From positions 2,700,001 to 2,764,000 of the forward strand of contig BSYO01000005.1 of NCBI GenBank assembly GCA_033239525.1: DNA of 64,000 nucleotides, in the 5' to 3' direction. The translations under genes and the position numbers were made by a program. The stretch comes from Nepenthes gracilis. Taxonomy: Eukaryota; Streptophyta; Magnoliopsida; Caryophyllales; Nepenthaceae. A model generated the notes under the pieces. The model had not been told where the DNA came from. It saw only the letters and a list, made by a program, of their open reading frames with translations, and ran no database searches. Shown piece by piece: positions 50,415 to 62,329 of the stretch (position 1 is the first letter of the stretch; each line of letters opens with the position of its first letter).

Positions 50415-50812
50415 GGTACGTTTGATTATTGGAATTGAATAATGTAGAAATAGAATATTTATTCCAGGTAATAGAATAGGATGGAAATATAGTTAAAATT
50501 GTTATTCCCATATTTGGTTATTAGAATAAAATAAGGTAAAAATTAATATTCTTTTGTTTGGTTTGTAGAATAGTATGAGGAATAAGATGGGAATAGTGAT
50601 AATAATAATAAATATAATAATAATAATAACAAAATATAATAATAATAACTATTATAAAATTTAATAATAATAGTAAAATATAACAATAATAATAAAATAT
50701 AATAATAATCAAATATAATAATAATATAAAATAATAATTAATTATTATTATTATAAATAATAATAATAACAAATAATAATAATTAAAATATAATAATAAT
50801 ATTAATTATAAA

Positions 50813-50843
<31 letters not shown>

Positions 50844-51014
50844 GGGAATGGCTGTTTCTGGGAATAACTATTCCCACAAATATGAAAATAAATATTTTTT
50901 AAAAATATTTATTTTTAATTAAATTTATAACCAAACGAAAAAATATCTATTCCCTAAAAATAAAATTTTTATTTTCACCTTATTTTTATTTTAGTTCAGC
51001 AACCAAATATGGCC
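50415..51014. mobile_element. MITE-like element with TAA-rich core
   Basis: The left end GGTACGTTTGATTATTGG and the reverse complement of the right end (GGCCATATTTGGTTGCTGAA) are imperfect inverted repeats. A TAA trinucleotide lies beside each end. Inside, GGAATAG...ATTCC motifs face each other around a long (TAATAA)n-type microsatellite (50598-50842). The structure suggests a Tourist/PIF-Harbinger or hAT-like non-autonomous element. It has no coding capacity and lies 0.3 kb before the P450 gene. Confidence 0.5.
50598..50842. repeat. Imperfect (TAA)n microsatellite
   Basis: Interrupted ATA/AATAAT array with ATTATT segments of reversed polarity, making parts self-complementary. The apparent 83-codon minus-strand frame here is only the repeat translated. 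Confidence 0.85.
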
Positions 51015-51168
51015 TAAATTAATATATAATAGAATGCTCTCAATACTTAATAGGAAAGGTAGGTATCCTTGTTATCTATTTCAGTAATTATATTCTTAGC
51101 AAAATCGGATATATTTAATTCAGCAATCCTTATTTATTGTTTAGCGGTATCTGTGCTCTCTCTCCTCC

Positions 51169-51176
51169 TATATATA
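51169..51176 (+). promoter_or_regulatory. Candidate TATA box of the P450 gene
   Basis: TATATATA followed by CATACGCC lies 128-135 bp upstream of the ATG at 51304, after a CT-rich stretch. The ATG itself is in a strong context (CACCGCCACCATG). Confidence 0.5.
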
Positions 51177-51303
51177 CATACGCCTCGCATGTCGATTCAA
51201 GGGGCGCTACGACGCGACATCATACTACAACTCTCGCTCTCTCTGCTCTTTCTTTCTTATTAGAAGTGTGGGAATTTTCCGGCCGCAAATAAGCACCGCC
51301 ACC

Positions 51304-54300
51304 ATGTTACTGCTGCAAGCGCTGACAGCTTCGGCGGTGGTATTTCTGGTCAGTTGGTTCCTCCGAGTGTCATACGAAACTCTCTCATTTTATTGGATAT
51401 GCCCAAGACGCATAAAGAAAATCATGGAGGAGCAAGGAGTGTGTGGCCCTAAACCCCGCCCGCTTACCGGAAACCTCCTTGACATGGCCTCCCTCACGGC
51501 GGCTTCCACCTCCGGCGACATGCCCTCCATCGACCACCACGTCGTCTCCCGCCTTCTCCCACATTACGTCCTCTGGTCCAAGAAATATGGTACCTGATCA
51601 TCAGCCATTGCGATCGTAGAAACACTTGCGTCTTTTTTTTTTGTAAATTAAAACTTCATGAATCCGATAAATTTGAACTTTTAATTCAGGGAAGAGGTTT
51701 ATTTTCTGGAACGGATTCGAGCCGCGGATGTGCCTGACGGATACTGATATGATAAAAGAGCTCCTGGCGAAGTACAGTTCTCTCTCCGGAAAATCGTGGC
51801 TGCAGCAGCAAGGGTCGAAGAGTTTCATCGGCGGCGGGCTGCTGATGGCCAACGGCGACGATTGGCACCGGCAACGGCACCTTGTTGCTCCTGCTTTCAT
51901 GGGAGATAAACTCAAGGTACCATTCTACCGTTCTTAAACAGGTATTTTTTTTTTTTTTTTCACGAAAAAATGAATGAAATTGCTAACTAGTTGTATCCCA
52001 TTAATTGCTAATTACACAAATGATAATGATTTTGTTATCATTAGTTAAATTGTGGTGAAAAAGGATGTGGGTGGAATTTTATTTTAATGATTAATGGGGA
52101 GAAATTAATGGCGTTGCATCACCTTCCATTAGCAGAGCTATGCAGCGCAAATGGTGGAATGCACTGAAAATATGATCCAATCACTGCAAAACGGCGTCGC
52201 ATCGGGGAAGAGTGAGGTGGAGATCGGCGGCGTGATGGCCCTTCTGACAGCCGATATAATATCGAGGATAGAATTTGGGAGCAGCTACGAGAAAGGGAAG
52301 CGAATTTTCCAGCTTCTCACCATTCTTCAACGACGCTGCGCTCAAGCTAGCCGCCACTTGTGCTTGCCGGGAAGCCGGTAAATTATTAATTACTTTAAGA
52401 ATATTTCATCTCTTAAAGGGATTAATATTATTTTTTATTAATTTAAATTATTTATTTTAAATAAATAATTATAATTTAATAATTAATTTTAATTAATTCA
52501 TATTTTTTAAAAAAATAATTACATTATAATTATCTTTTTAAAAATAAATAACTTAAAATTTGAAAAACTGGCGTCTTACGTATGTTGACCCTTCGGCGGT
52601 TCAATTTTCCTGTTTCATTCGAAATTCTCTTTCTCAATCATAACTTAAAATAAATCACGTTTTAAAAGTGACCGTCGGCTGCTAATGGTTATAATTTTCA
52701 AAATCGAACGAAAAAAATCATAAAATTAGATTTTTTTTTTTTGAATATTAATATTTATTAAATATAAAATTTAAATATAAAAAATCTTTAAAATATAAAT
52801 TTAAAGTGTTATTTTTCGATTTAAATATCAAATTGTTTAATTTGTCTCGTGCAATGAAAGGGAAATGCATTACAAAGCAGCCGGCGGTTTCTCCTTTTAT
52901 ACCGTTGAAAATCCTTTTAAATCAATGATACAAATTAGAAAAACAGGATTCTGCTTCTCTTTAAAAAAGTATGAACCATCACCCTGTCACAGCATGCCCT
53001 CATCAATTTTACAGAGTTTCTACAAAGTCAAGGGACACTACATCAATGGTTGAGTAATTTTCTTTTAATTTTAAAGATTTTTTATTAAATAAATATCTAA
53101 TTATTTAAATTTATATCTAATAATGACAAAATCAAAATATCGATGTTACACCTTAAAAGTAAGGTGCAGCCCATCCTGTCCAGTTGAGACCAACGAGTGG
53201 CCTATGACTTATAAAATATCCACTGACCATAATTTTTATTATTTAAACGATCGTTATAATGACAACTAAGTTTTGTAACAACACTTATGTTATATAACTA
53301 TCAATATGATTTAGTTTAGTCATAAGCTATACAAATTCTATATAGTATGAGCAAAAATTAAAGAAAAAAAACCCATATTTAGATTTATTTAAAAAAATGA
53401 ACACCAAATCTTATAACACAGAATATTTTTCCTTCCATTTTCATACGAAGAAAATCTCACATACAAAATCTACCCAAAAATTAATTAAGGTGAATTTTTT
53501 TCTGTTTTTTGCTATTAAATTAGTGTCGTAACTTATTTCTATAAAATTTGGTGGTGTGTGATTTTTATTATACTGTTTGCCATAAATTGTAGTCTATTTA
53601 TATAATATTAATCATACTAAAACATTAAAATTGAGATATAATAGCCTGAAAATATCTGATCATGCTCGCATTGACCCATCATGACTTAGAGATATATGGT
53701 GGATCAAGGGGCTGCATCTCCTTAATGTATTTCTTTTTGTCCATTAAATAAAAGATTTAACGGGTAAATTTTAATTTTAAATAAATTTTAAATAGTTATT
53801 TTAAAAATTTTTTAAAATTATATTAAATATATAATATATGTTAATATTTAAGAAATTAAAAAATATATAATTTTTTATCGTAAAATTCTCAGCATTTCCT
53901 TTGAAAGACTTGGTATATAAAAATATATAAATCTGATGCCTCGGCATTTTTACAATTTAAATCTACTCGATTGAATAACTATAATTTCGGGAAAATATAT
54001 ACTTTTAAGGTTAATTTCTTTTGTTATTTGTGCAGGTTCTTTCCCAGCAAGTACAACAAGGACATCAAGACATTGAAGGTGGAAGTGGAGAGGCTGTTAA
54101 TGGAGATAATACAGAGCCGAATGGGGTGCGTGGAAATGGGGCGAAGCGACTCGTACGGAAACGATCTGCTTGGGATTCTTCTGAACGAGATGATGGAGAA
54201 GAAGAAGACGAAGAAGGAAGAAGGATCGAGCTTGAATTTGCAGTTGATAATGGATGAGTGCAAGACTTTCTTCTTCGCCGGCCATGAGACCACCGCCCTC

Positions 54301-57057
54301 TTGCTCACTTGGACTGTCATGCTTCTCGCCAGCAACCCCTACTGGCAGGACAAGGTCCGGGAAGAGGTGGTGCAGGTCATCTCCGACTCTTATTTCCCTT
54401 TTGCCGATCATCTCCCCAAGCTCTCCTTGGTAAGCTTACAAAATTTTAATTTCTTATTAGCTGTCTACCGCTATTTTATTGACATATCCAATTCAGAAAT
54501 ATGCCCAGGACATCATTAAAATATCATTAAACAATATAATATTTTATTAATTTATTAAATTTTAGTATACCTATTAGTACAAATTAATAGATTTAACATA
54601 TCACCTTATCTCTTACAAAGATATCATAAAATTTGAAATATAGGTAGCTTCTACAATACCTAACTTATTAACATTATAGTATTATATTGTGAAGCGTGCT
54701 AATATTTTAATATTATTATGATATTATATTTTTAATAAATATCTATAGATATAGGATAGAATGACGTTTGTATTTCAATATTATGAAAATAATAAATATT
54801 ATTATTTTATTATGCCAGTTAGATTGTTTATACATAGGATAAGGCAAAGGTTTTAATTTTTCTAATTCAAAGCTTTTGTTTCACTTATCAATAATGCCTT
54901 TAGTAGGCCTGGGAGAGGAAATTGGACGGTATAGAATGCTCTCATGAAAAGGCAAGACCCACTTTGACTCTAATATTAATTATTATCAACATTCCCCACC
55001 TCCCCTTTTGTTTGGTTCAAAATATAAATATCTAAAGTTGGGGAGGCTAGAGGATGGTCAGCCAAAATGTTTAACATTTAAAAAATATCATTTAGGTATC
55101 TTCTATATGTTTTTAGGTAATAATGTGTCTTATTTATATATTTATACTAACGGATCTATATAATATTAAATAAATAAATGAGATATTATATTTAAATAGA
55201 TATTTAAACGATATCTAAATAATAATACTATGTTATAAATTGGTTATTAAAAAATCGGCCCTTAAATTAACCTTCAAGAGAAAAGAACAAAAGAAAATCT
55301 TAATAATAATTAAGATGGTTTAGTACTTATTTTTTACTCTAAAAGCTAATTCAAATATATGTAATCTTACTTTTATAATATATATATATATATATAGATT
55401 GACTAAGATATTTAGATCTGAATATATCAATCTTATACTTATATTATATACATAAAAAAAGTACCATACGTATAATGTACATGAACAGTTGACATTGGAC
55501 ACTCACATTACTCATAACAATAGTTAAATTTTCTCAAATGAAGGTAAGCACAGCTGATTTTTTTTTTTTTTTCCATTTTTTCTCATTTTCAATTGGTATT
55601 GATTGACAATGAAGAATAGTAATGAATTGTTTACCAAGTTTCTTAGGATCAGTCTGTTAAACAGAGCTATAGTATTAATTAATAATATGAACTTATGCTG
55701 CTCGTTTCACCTAGCTTATTATTTGCACTTAATTAGATTTGGGGTTTCTATGTGGACATGTTTTAGGGCTAGTCTCTTCATTATTTGAGTAACATTAAGG
55801 GGGTGCCCTTTGCATCAGGGACTTTTCAAGTGGACCAAAAGTTATTTATTAAAAATATTTAGTGGGTCAATAAAAAGTTCAATTATCAATAAATTTATAA
55901 ATAATTTTTTACTTATGTAATTTTTTTAAATGAAGTCAATCAACCTTACATCCTAAAGAGTATATCTGTTCTTATTTTACATAATCTTAAAATGTAAAAT
56001 ACTTATAAAATATCTCCAAATGTTTCTCTTATTATATTATGTAAAAGTGTCCCAAAAATACCTGTAAAGTGCGCCTAAATACCTTACTTATTACTTACCT
56101 CCCAAAAAAAGTGAATTCTCTTAGTGATCTTTTTTTAACTTTTAGGATCCTTGAACAGAGTGCTAGCTAGTTAACACGAACATATCAAAATGTCTCAATT
56201 GACTAACTCATAGATTTCTTAATTTCAATCCCCCAAACCTTCAAACTTTATTTTATTTTTTAAAATTGGAGAAGCAATGATCTTACTTGCTACTTGATAT
56301 GTGTATAATAATCCCATGTATTCATGACATTTATTTGAGAATTGAGGTAATAGGTACTAATATAGTATTTATTAATTCAAAGACATCCTTATTAAAATAT
56401 TTTTAAATTAAAACATAAATTAAATATAAAAGAATTTTTGTTATATACTATAATCTTACTTTTAATAAATGAAGGCTTTCATGAACTAAATACTTGATAC
56501 CTTATCAATGAAAGAATCTTAAATATTCTTACAATAGCTACAAACTTAATATTAATTTTACATATCTCCTAATTAACATTAATTGTGTCACATTTGCAGA
56601 TTTCACCCAATTTAACTCGAAATTTGATTTATTCGTACAGTTGAATATGGTGATAAATGAATCGATGAGGCTTTATCCACCGGCTACCGTTCTACCAAGA
56701 ATGGCATTTGAAGATATTAAGCTAGGCGACCTCCTTATTCCGAAGGGGTTATCAATATGGATTCCTGTGCTTGCCATTCATCATAGTGAGGAACTATGGG
56801 GAAAGGATGCAAATGAGTTCAATCCACAGCGTTTCGCTTCCAAATCATTCATGCCCGGGCGTTTCATTCCCTTCGGAGCCGGCCCTCGGAACTGTATAGG
56901 GCAAACTTTTGCCATGATGGAAGCTAAGATCATATTAGCAATGTTAATTTCGAGATTTAGATTCTCATTATCTGATAATTATCGCCATGCTCCGGTCATA
57001 ATTCTCACCGTCAAACCTAAGTATGGAGTCCAAGTTTGCTTGGAGCCCTTAAACTAA
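51304..57057 (+). CDS. CYP735A: CYP735A-type cytochrome P450, cytokinin trans-hydroxylase
   Basis: Five exons splice in frame: 51304-51589, 51690-51916, 52136-52377, 54036-54429 and 56641-57057 (1566 nt, 521 residues). In the family this ER-anchored monooxygenase hydroxylates the side chain of isopentenyladenine nucleotides to make trans-zeatin forms. Seen: N-terminal membrane anchor (about 3-22), proline hinge PKPRPLTGN (49-57), C-helix WHRQR (154-158), I-helix AGHETT (333-338), ExxR as ESMR (390-393) and heme loop FGAGPRNCIG with Cys468. The CYP735A signature is strong across the chain: PRRIKKIMEEQGVCGPKPR, SWLQQQG, QRRCAQASRHLC, LAIHHSEELWGKDA and a C-terminus VKPKYGVQV. Length is within a few residues of Arabidopsis CYP735A1. 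The PERF motif reads PQRF. Introns 3 and 4 are 1.66 and 2.2 kb. Substrate specificity is by family. Confidence 0.94.
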
Positions 57058-58990
57058 GAGGATGGTCGTCCTAGAGTTTGAGTTCAGCTTTGAGTTATCT
57101 CTCAAGCTAGATGAGTTAGGCTATACACAGTTTGAGTTTTGAGTGCTTTTTTTTTTACTGAAGGGATTTTGGATTAAATTATGCAATGGGTGCAAGATAT
57201 AGATCAATTTTGTACTCAGTTTATTGGAAAGTGGCCGAACAGCAGAAGAATTTAAACTTATAAAAGAGAAAATATATGAATGATATATAGATTGAGTTTA
57301 CCTTTTGGTCATTTTAGGTATAAAATTATTTTATTGCATTTTGAGTGGCCAGATCATATATATCAATTTGCGAGGCTTTAACATAGTGTTTGATATCCTC
57401 TTTTTAATACATTTAACTAAGTAAAACAGTGTGAAATTGAATAATCTTAAAAATATGCTATGTTTAAGTAATAGTAAAGAGAAAGACTACGAATTTGAAA
57501 TTCTGAAAAATTATTAAAAATTATAGAGTTTTTAAGTTATACTTTATCTTAATAATCCATAGTTTTTCATATAAAACCCAAAAATCTAAGAAAAGACATA
57601 AAAATCTCTAAGAAATCAAACAAGTCTTATAAATAAGAAAAATATTGGATTTTCGTAATTACATTGTATAAGCTAAACAAATTAAATTTGTTAATTTTTT
57701 ATAGCTTTTTATTCACAGTTCTATACTTTTTAATCTTCCCATAATTTTTAAATAATTTTTTTTAATTGTAGAATAAACTAAACGTAGCATTTGGAGGTTG
57801 TTTGCCCCCTGGTTCTTCAGCTAGGTCTAAAATGGACAAAATAATAATAAACAAAGGGGATAAAAGTGATGGGTGGAAAAGGCTCTCTTGCTTTAATTTT
57901 GATGCTTCATCATAGTTGTAATGATAGTAAGTCTTCAGTATTTATTTATTTAGTTATCTTTTATCAGCTGAATTTATTTAGCAAAGTGCTTTTTTTATTT
58001 TAATAATTTAGGCAAAGGTAGGTAATAAGGTAGGTACGTTAGGTTAATTTTTTCTTATAGTTTGTTTATTACCAGAAGATTAATACTTTTTTAAATATTT
58101 TTATAATATGATATTTTATATATTTATTTATATTTATAAGTTCACACAAAAATAAATTAATAGATAAAATGTAAAATTAGAATGATAAATAAAATAACCT
58201 AAGTTTTACTATGTGGGTATTATAAATATTGACTATTGGGTAGAATGAGGTTCCAATTTTGTCATTTTTTTTACTTGGTTTAAGTTTATAATTTATAGTT
58301 GTTAATTTATAATTTTTTTTTAGGTTAAGCATTTTATTTATATTTATGACCATCTAAAAATATTATTACTGCTATTATTTCAATATTAATAACACTAGTT
58401 TTTAAAAATCAAACCTCAAGGGCTAAAAATATTACCTAATAATTTAACTGAACAAGCCCTTAACATCAAAGTTAAAAGTAACTCTCTTGCCCGTTTAACT
58501 GTCAATGAATTGCATCACTTCATGCCAGTGGATGATTATATTAGTAATGCTATTCTTATAAATCATGTATAGTGGAAGGCGATGTGTGGTTGGTTGTGGT
58601 CAAATTTCAAATCATTGTTTTTCAATTATTTAATATTCTATAATGATGTGTCATATTTTACACTTAATATGAGCTTTGGGAGAAATCTAAAAAAAAAAAA
58701 AAAATTAATAATTAATGACGATGGCTACCTTAAACACAACTAGCGGTGGGATCCTTCATCAGATTTTGACTATCGTGATATCCCGACTCCTCACCCACAA
58801 ACTCCATTCAATGATACCTCGATACCAATGACATCTTCTTTACTTAATCGACTTGAATGATCTTTTAACTTGCACGTACTAAAATGGCTCAGACCAATCT
58901 TCTATGAGGGACTTTGAGGTGCCCATCCACATTCATTTTCTGTCTGGTTATTAGAAATATCACAACTTGAATCATAATAATACGAAATTA
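57058..58990. other. P450 3' flank and AT-rich intergenic stretch
   Basis: The 3' UTR must begin here, but no confident poly(A) site is seen. No other gene. A poly(A) run at 58689-58704 has no element clearly attached. Confidence 0.45.
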
Positions 58991-58999
58991 ATCGAAATA

Positions 59000-60720
59000 T
59001 CCAAAATCGAGATGCTACACAAAATATTTTTAATGATTCCATATAACATATATAATTCAGTTGTTTTGTAATCCTTTTACATCATTGGCATATTACTACA
59101 TAAATTAATAACATTATACATATTTAATCAAATAACAGAATACAACGTTTCTATATGTATTGTTACATAACTTAAAATAAATTGCAAGGACCTAGGATAT
59201 GGCCAACATCACAAAGGTTGGCCCTAAATCATTAAAGCTGCTTAATGAAAATTTACACATGAAGTAAATCATCTCTAACTAATAATCAAACATCCATAAT
59301 CCTGTTAAAACCATAAGTTAAAGCCATATGACAACATATATGTGCATCGTAAAACATATTGTTTAAAACACAATTTACAACCATTTGCGATAAAGGTATC
59401 ACATAAACATCATAAAACTATTCCTCCATAATACCTATTCATCCAAAACACCATACGAATGATATAAATTAGCTAATGTAGGGAGTTACAAAATATAATA
59501 AGAGTACATTTAATACTTAAGATTATAAAATATGATAAGAGTACATCTAATATTTAGTAAAATATATATATGTGTGTATATATATAGATATACATGATAA
59601 AATATAATATATATAAAAATATCAAAAAATACGATAAAATGACAAAAATACAAGAATATAATATTTAAGAATCAATGAAAATATCACCAATTAGGATCAA
59701 ATATCAAATATTGGGTTACAAATGTTTTTATATGACCTAAACCATACACCACTATTTGAAATTCACAAGTAGGTCGATCATATATTATTCACTATAAATG
59801 GGTCAGATGTTATTTTTTGAACCCGTAGATATTAGATAATGACTTTTACTCATAAATAATATATTAAAACACATTCGACTATATTTTATTAATTTTTTAT
59901 AATATTTTTTATTTAATCAAAATAAAATATTTTATAATAAATAACAAATATATAAAATTTTTAACTATAAAAATAAATAATCTTTACAAATTTCACAATA
60001 GAATTTTTGTTATATGTTTGTATATGACATGTCAAATATTTAAGAATTTTAAGATTTCTTAATAATTTTTATGAAATTAGGCACAAATCTTTAAAATTTT
60101 AAATTTTTTTTATCATTTAGACATACATGCAAATTAAATTCAAGAATGACAATAAAAGATCACATTGATGTAAATTTAAATAAAAATAAAAATGAATAAT
60201 TTAAATATTTGAAAAATAAATAAAAAATTATTTAAATACACTTATTTTAAATTAAATATTATTAAGATTTAACATGAAATAACTTCAAAACCAACTTACT
60301 TTACTTTGTCTCTCAGCTTCTCTCTTTTCTTTCATTCTCTCTCTTCTCTTAAATTTTAGACAAAGTGATCATAAAATGTATTGGGAATCCCTATATAATT
60401 AGACTAGTATACAAACATCAATTATGTTCCATAAAAATCCTAAAAATGAATTAAAAATTAGCTAAATCAACTTATATATATAGATTGACGCATAAGCAAT
60501 AATTGTGCGCTCATCGGGTATACGACAATTAACAAGTGATATATATGGATCCTTCATATATGACCTCAAACACCTACCATTTGAGATTGGCAGTAAGGTA
60601 TGTACAAGTTTCTTTTTTACACGCCTCATACGTCCTTCTATTGCTTTTTCTGTATATACGCTAAATATGTGCTCGTTAGATGCTAACTTGGTTCTATCAA
60701 ATAATCAAAGTTTTACCTAA
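59000..60720 (-). other. AT-rich stretch with CT-rich tract (possible LTR remnant)
   Basis: The order on the plus strand (GAGATGCTACA near 59011, AT-rich body, CT-rich tract 60306-60350, then ATTGACGCATAAGC near 60484) resembles the 4.7-6.9 kb block. Termini and duplications were not found. The open frame at 60505-60720 matches no known protein. Confidence 0.25.
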
Positions 60721-60724
60721 AGTA

Positions 60725-61980
60725 ATAATTTTTTTAAATAATTTGCTCAATTTATTATCATTTAAATATTAATCTCTAATTTAATATTTAGATCTCATAA
60801 GAGACTGCAGCAAAATCTTATACAAGCTAAAATTTTATCATTTGCCCTCTGTTTGTGCATTTTGTAAGTGTAGAGGGAATACGTGCATCATTTATTCTTT
60901 AAATTTATTGGCATCACAGATATGTGATATAGTTCATAATAAAATTCAGCACTTATAACCATATAATGATTGGAATATAACAATTAAGTGAACCGTAATT
61001 AAATAAAAGATAAAATTTACCAAGCACATTTGGGCTTGGATTCCCCTTGCAACCATTGTTAGTTACATAATCAAGGAATGAAATGCATTCTATTTAATCC
61101 GTGAAACTTATCTGATTGCAAGAAGACGAATCATATCATCTAAAATTTTATCCCAACAAAAAGTATTGGGAGCGGCAACAAGCCTTCAAAAACTATACAG
61201 TAGACACCAACCACACCCTTGTTGTAGGGGAAGGTGCAGATCTCTGATTTTAGATTTTGTCTTTGCCTTTTTTTTTAAAAAAAAAAAATTGAGGTTAGAT
61301 TGACTTGGCTAATTTCGCTTATTAATTTGAGTAGCTATGATTATTGATACATAAAATTTTAATATAATATATTTTTATTTACTTTAATAATAGATTTTAG
61401 ACGTATTATTAAAAATTTATTTATTTATCTAAAATAATAATATAATTATTTTTAAATGTGTAATTAAAAATAATAAAATAATGAAAGTGTTAAATTTGAT
61501 GGTATAAAACCACTTTGATTACTAATTTCACTGAAAAAAAATCCTAAATTCAGACTCTAAATTAGATCGTGAGGAGATGATGCAATGATTATAGAGTTGG
61601 TGCGCCTGTCATGAAAAATTTTAAATTAATTTCCCATACTATATCATTTTATTCAAATAAAAAAAAAAATCAAATGCATTAAGTTAATTAATCAGCATTA
61701 ATTAAGCCCACAAATCACAACACCAACGACAGATATTTAACAAAATTTATAGGCCACAATCAGTGGCAAAGCAATACAATAACCTTTGATGAAGATTATG
61801 AAGGTGGGATTAAGATTTAATTATTATTATTACACGTACAAAGCTAAACCACTAAGCTTTTATGAATATTATGAAACATAAGGAAGAGAATATTATTGAA
61901 TATTTTTTTAAGTTTTATTTAGATATTTTTATGTAACATAATATATTATGTACTTATTTATACTTATAAAATTAACTTAA
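60725..61980. other. AT-rich intergenic stretch
   Basis: No supportable feature. Confidence 0.5.
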
Positions 61981-62059
61981 AATTAAATAATAAGATATAA
62001 CACTATATTAAGATAAATATTAATAAATAAATAAATAAATAGTGGTCTTATAATATTAA

Positions 62060-62320
62060 TCATATAGAGGAGCAGCACCTCGTCGTGTTCCTTGCCACTT
62101 CGCACGAGTGGACTGAGAGTGGCTGGCCGGGTCGATAAGTCATCATGATCTGAGGGACCAGATTTAATCAAGTCCAACCTCACGGGATAACTATGTGGGC
62201 CCTTCCCTTTATTAAGCATTCATTGATCCTTCTCTTAATTGGTTAAATAATACTGAATCGGAGTAATTAACTTTGTTAATTACGTGGACCATGTCACAAG
62301 GTCAACCCAAACACAATATT
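62060..62320. other. GC-richer island of unknown origin
   Basis: About 250 bp of moderate-GC sequence (for example GAGTGGCTGGCCGGGTCG and TACGTGGACCATGTCAC) stands out from AT-rich flanks. A 78-codon minus-strand frame here is not recognisable. It could be a conserved non-coding element, a promoter or a repeat fragment. Confidence 0.25.
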
Positions 62321-62329
62321 ATCTCCATA

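Noticed and set aside
50521..50772. 83-codon minus-strand frame rich in I, L and Y
   Set aside because: Translation of the TAA microsatellite; no real gene.
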